Assembly (NCBI RefSeq): GCF_017348915.1
Contig: NZ_CP071383.1
Coordinates: forward strand, 1,054,001-1,118,000
Reading direction: 5' to 3'
DNA from: Leclercia pneumoniae
Lineage (GTDB): Bacteria; Pseudomonadota; Gammaproteobacteria; Enterobacterales; Enterobacteriaceae
Length of the DNA stretch: 64,000 nucleotides
In this document: positions 62,865-64,000 of the stretch, piece by piece
Layout: the number at the start of each line of letters is the position of its first letter
How positions within the stretch are numbered: the first letter of the stretch is position 1
Program-made: the position numbers and the translations under genes
Notes under the pieces: model-generated
What the model saw: the letters and a program-made list of their open reading frames with translations, nothing else
Databases searched by the model: none
Told to the model about the DNA's origin: nothing

Positions 62865-64000
62865 ATGTTTCTGGCAGGGAGTATCTTTATCCTGACGCTG
62901 GTTCTGGTCATCTGGCAGCCCAGGGGGCTTAGCATCGGCTGGAGCGCAAGCATCGGAGCCGGGCTGGCGTTGGTTACGGGAGTTATTCATGTCGAGGATA
63001 TTCCCGTCGTCTGGGACATCGTCTGGAATGCCACGGCCGCTTTTATTGCGGTGATCATCATTAGCCTTTTGCTTGATGAGTCCGGTTTCTTTGAATGGGC
63101 CGCGCTGCATGTTTCACGCTGGGGGAACGGACGGGGTCGCCTGCTCTTTACCTGGATAGTTTTGCTTGGCGCTGCGGTGGCTGCGCTGTTTGCCAACGAC
63201 GGCGCAGCGCTGATATTGACGCCAATCGTGATTGCGATGCTGCTCGCACTGGGGTTCAGCCAGGGGACGACGCTGGCCTTTGTCATGGCGGCAGGGTTTA
63301 TCGCCGATACCGCCAGTTTGCCGCTGATCGTCTCCAACCTGGTAAATATCGTCTCGGCGGATTTCTTCAACCTGGGCTTTACGCAGTACGCCTCGGTCAT
63401 GGTCCCCGTAAACCTGGCGGCCATTGCGGCCACGCTGGTCATGCTGCATCTTTTCTTCCGCCGCGATATCCCGGCGACCTATGACGTCTCGCTTCTGAAA
63501 ACGCCTGCCAGCGCGATAAAGGATCCGGCGACCTTCAGGGCGGGCTGGATTGTGCTGCTGCTCTTGTTGATTGGGTTCTTTGTTCTGGAGCCGCAGGGGA
63601 TCCCGGTCAGCGCAATAGCCGCATCTGGCGCGGCTGTGCTGCTGGTGGTGGCGAAGCGAGGTCATGCCATCAATACAGGAAAGGTGCTGCGTGGGGCGCC
63701 ATGGCAGATCGTGATCTTCTCGCTCGGCATGTACCTGGTGGTTTATGGCCTGCGCAATGCCGGACTCACGGAGTCGCTCTCGGGCGTGCTGGATCTGCTG
63801 GCGGATAAGGGGTTATGGGCAGCCACATTCGGCACCGGCTTCCTGACCGCATTTCTCTCGTCGGTGATGAACAACATGCCGACGGTGCTGATTGGCGCCC
63901 TCTCTATTGACGGGAGTACAGCAACCGGCGTCATTAAAGAGGCGATGATTTACGCCAACGTCATTGGCTGCGATTTAGGCCCGAAAATCACCCCGATAGG
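62865..64000 (+). CDS. arsB: Arsenite efflux membrane protein ArsB (partial, runs off window)
   Basis: From the ATG at 62865 (AAGGAG 7 nt upstream) the frame stays open to the window edge, giving 378 of about 429 residues. It starts [21 protein letters not shown] and contains the ArsB signatures [41 protein letters not shown] and [16 protein letters not shown]. Ten or more membrane helices are evident. It expels As(III)/Sb(III) driven by the proton gradient. It follows arsR by 44 bp; arsC probably lies beyond the edge. Confidence 0.96.
   Translation, partial: MFLAGSIFILTLVLVIWQPRGLSIGWSASIGAGLALVTGVIHVEDIPVVWDIVWNATAAFIAVIIISLLLDESGFFEWAALHVSRWGNGRGRLLFTWIVLLGAAVAALFANDGAALILTPIVIAMLLALGFSQGTTLAFVMAAGFIADTASLPLIVSNLVNIVSADFFNLGFTQYASVMVPVNLAAIAATLVMLHLFFRRDIPATYDVSLLKTPASAIKDPATFRAGWIVLLLLLIGFFVLEPQGIPVSAIAASGAAVLLVVAKRGHAINTGKVLRGAPWQIVIFSLGMYLVVYGLRNAGLTESLSGVLDLLADKGLWAATFGTGFLTAFLSSVMNNMPTVLIGALSIDGSTATGVIKEAMIYANVIGCDLGPKITPI

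Noticed and set aside
1..64000. CRISPR array, toxin-antitoxin, restriction or other defence system
   Set aside because: No regularly spaced repeats and no recognisable cas, restriction, toxin or defence genes were seen; the palindromes present are few and irregularly spaced.

Overview
The window is chromosomal DNA from a member of the Enterobacteriaceae, most like Enterobacter or a close relative such as Lelliottia or Leclercia. The backbone follows the E. coli order (mnmH-purK-purE-lpxH-ppiB-cysS-ybcI-ybcJ-folD ... argU tRNA, then pheP-ybdG-nfsB-ybdF-ybdJ-ybdK). A ramR/romA/ramA locus, absent from E. coli K-12 but typical of Enterobacter, Klebsiella and Salmonella, sits next to ybdF. The species call is an inference from gene content; no rRNA is present.

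1-12.5 kb: an outer membrane porin; tRNA selenation (mnmH); the purEK pair with a clear PurR box; two small exported proteins; lpxH, ppiB and cysS; ybcI; a MalX-like PTS permease with its MalI-like repressor and a striking 33-bp operator-like inverted repeat; and the ybcJ-folD pair.

12.5-16 kb: a complete 768-bp IS1 lies where related genomes carry a type 1 fimbrial operon. It has no target duplication, and only a LuxR-type fimbrial regulator, a divergent EAL protein and tRNA-Arg(UCU) remain beside it. This looks like an IS1-mediated deletion.

16-24.5 kb: small exported proteins; a probable iron-regulated run of a YncE-like lipoprotein, a TonB-dependent receptor and a PhoX-family Tat protein; then pheP.

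24.5-34 kb, accessory: a four-gene sugar or glycoside cluster (MFS permease, TIM-barrel isomerase, Gfo/Idh/MocA dehydrogenase, LacI regulator) with twin identical operators; ybdG; a DHA2 efflux pump divergent from an MmyB-type regulator; a frameshifted DUF2157 membrane gene; and an unassigned gene.

34.8-49 kb: nfsB; ybdF-ramR; romA-ramA, whose promoter carries an imperfect RamR operator; a siderophore receptor divergent from a secreted Fes-like esterase across a Fur box; ybdJ; a 38-residue membrane protein missed by simple ORF calling, divergent from a P2-type cation ATPase; ybdK; a cold-shock-domain protein; and a GNAT acetyltransferase.

49-55 kb: the complete osmoprotectant locus betA-betB-betI / betT, with a BetI operator between the divergent units.

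55-64 kb: a patchwork of gene remnants and small operons. It holds truncated VOC and MFS genes, a LysR regulator, a CbrC protein, a monooxygenase/ACT/ArsR operon, an AT-rich NlpC lipoprotein and an arsenic locus (arsH / arsR-arsB, with arsB running off the end). A 23-24 nt palindrome (GTCCGCT...AGCGGAC) recurs here beside the gene remnants.
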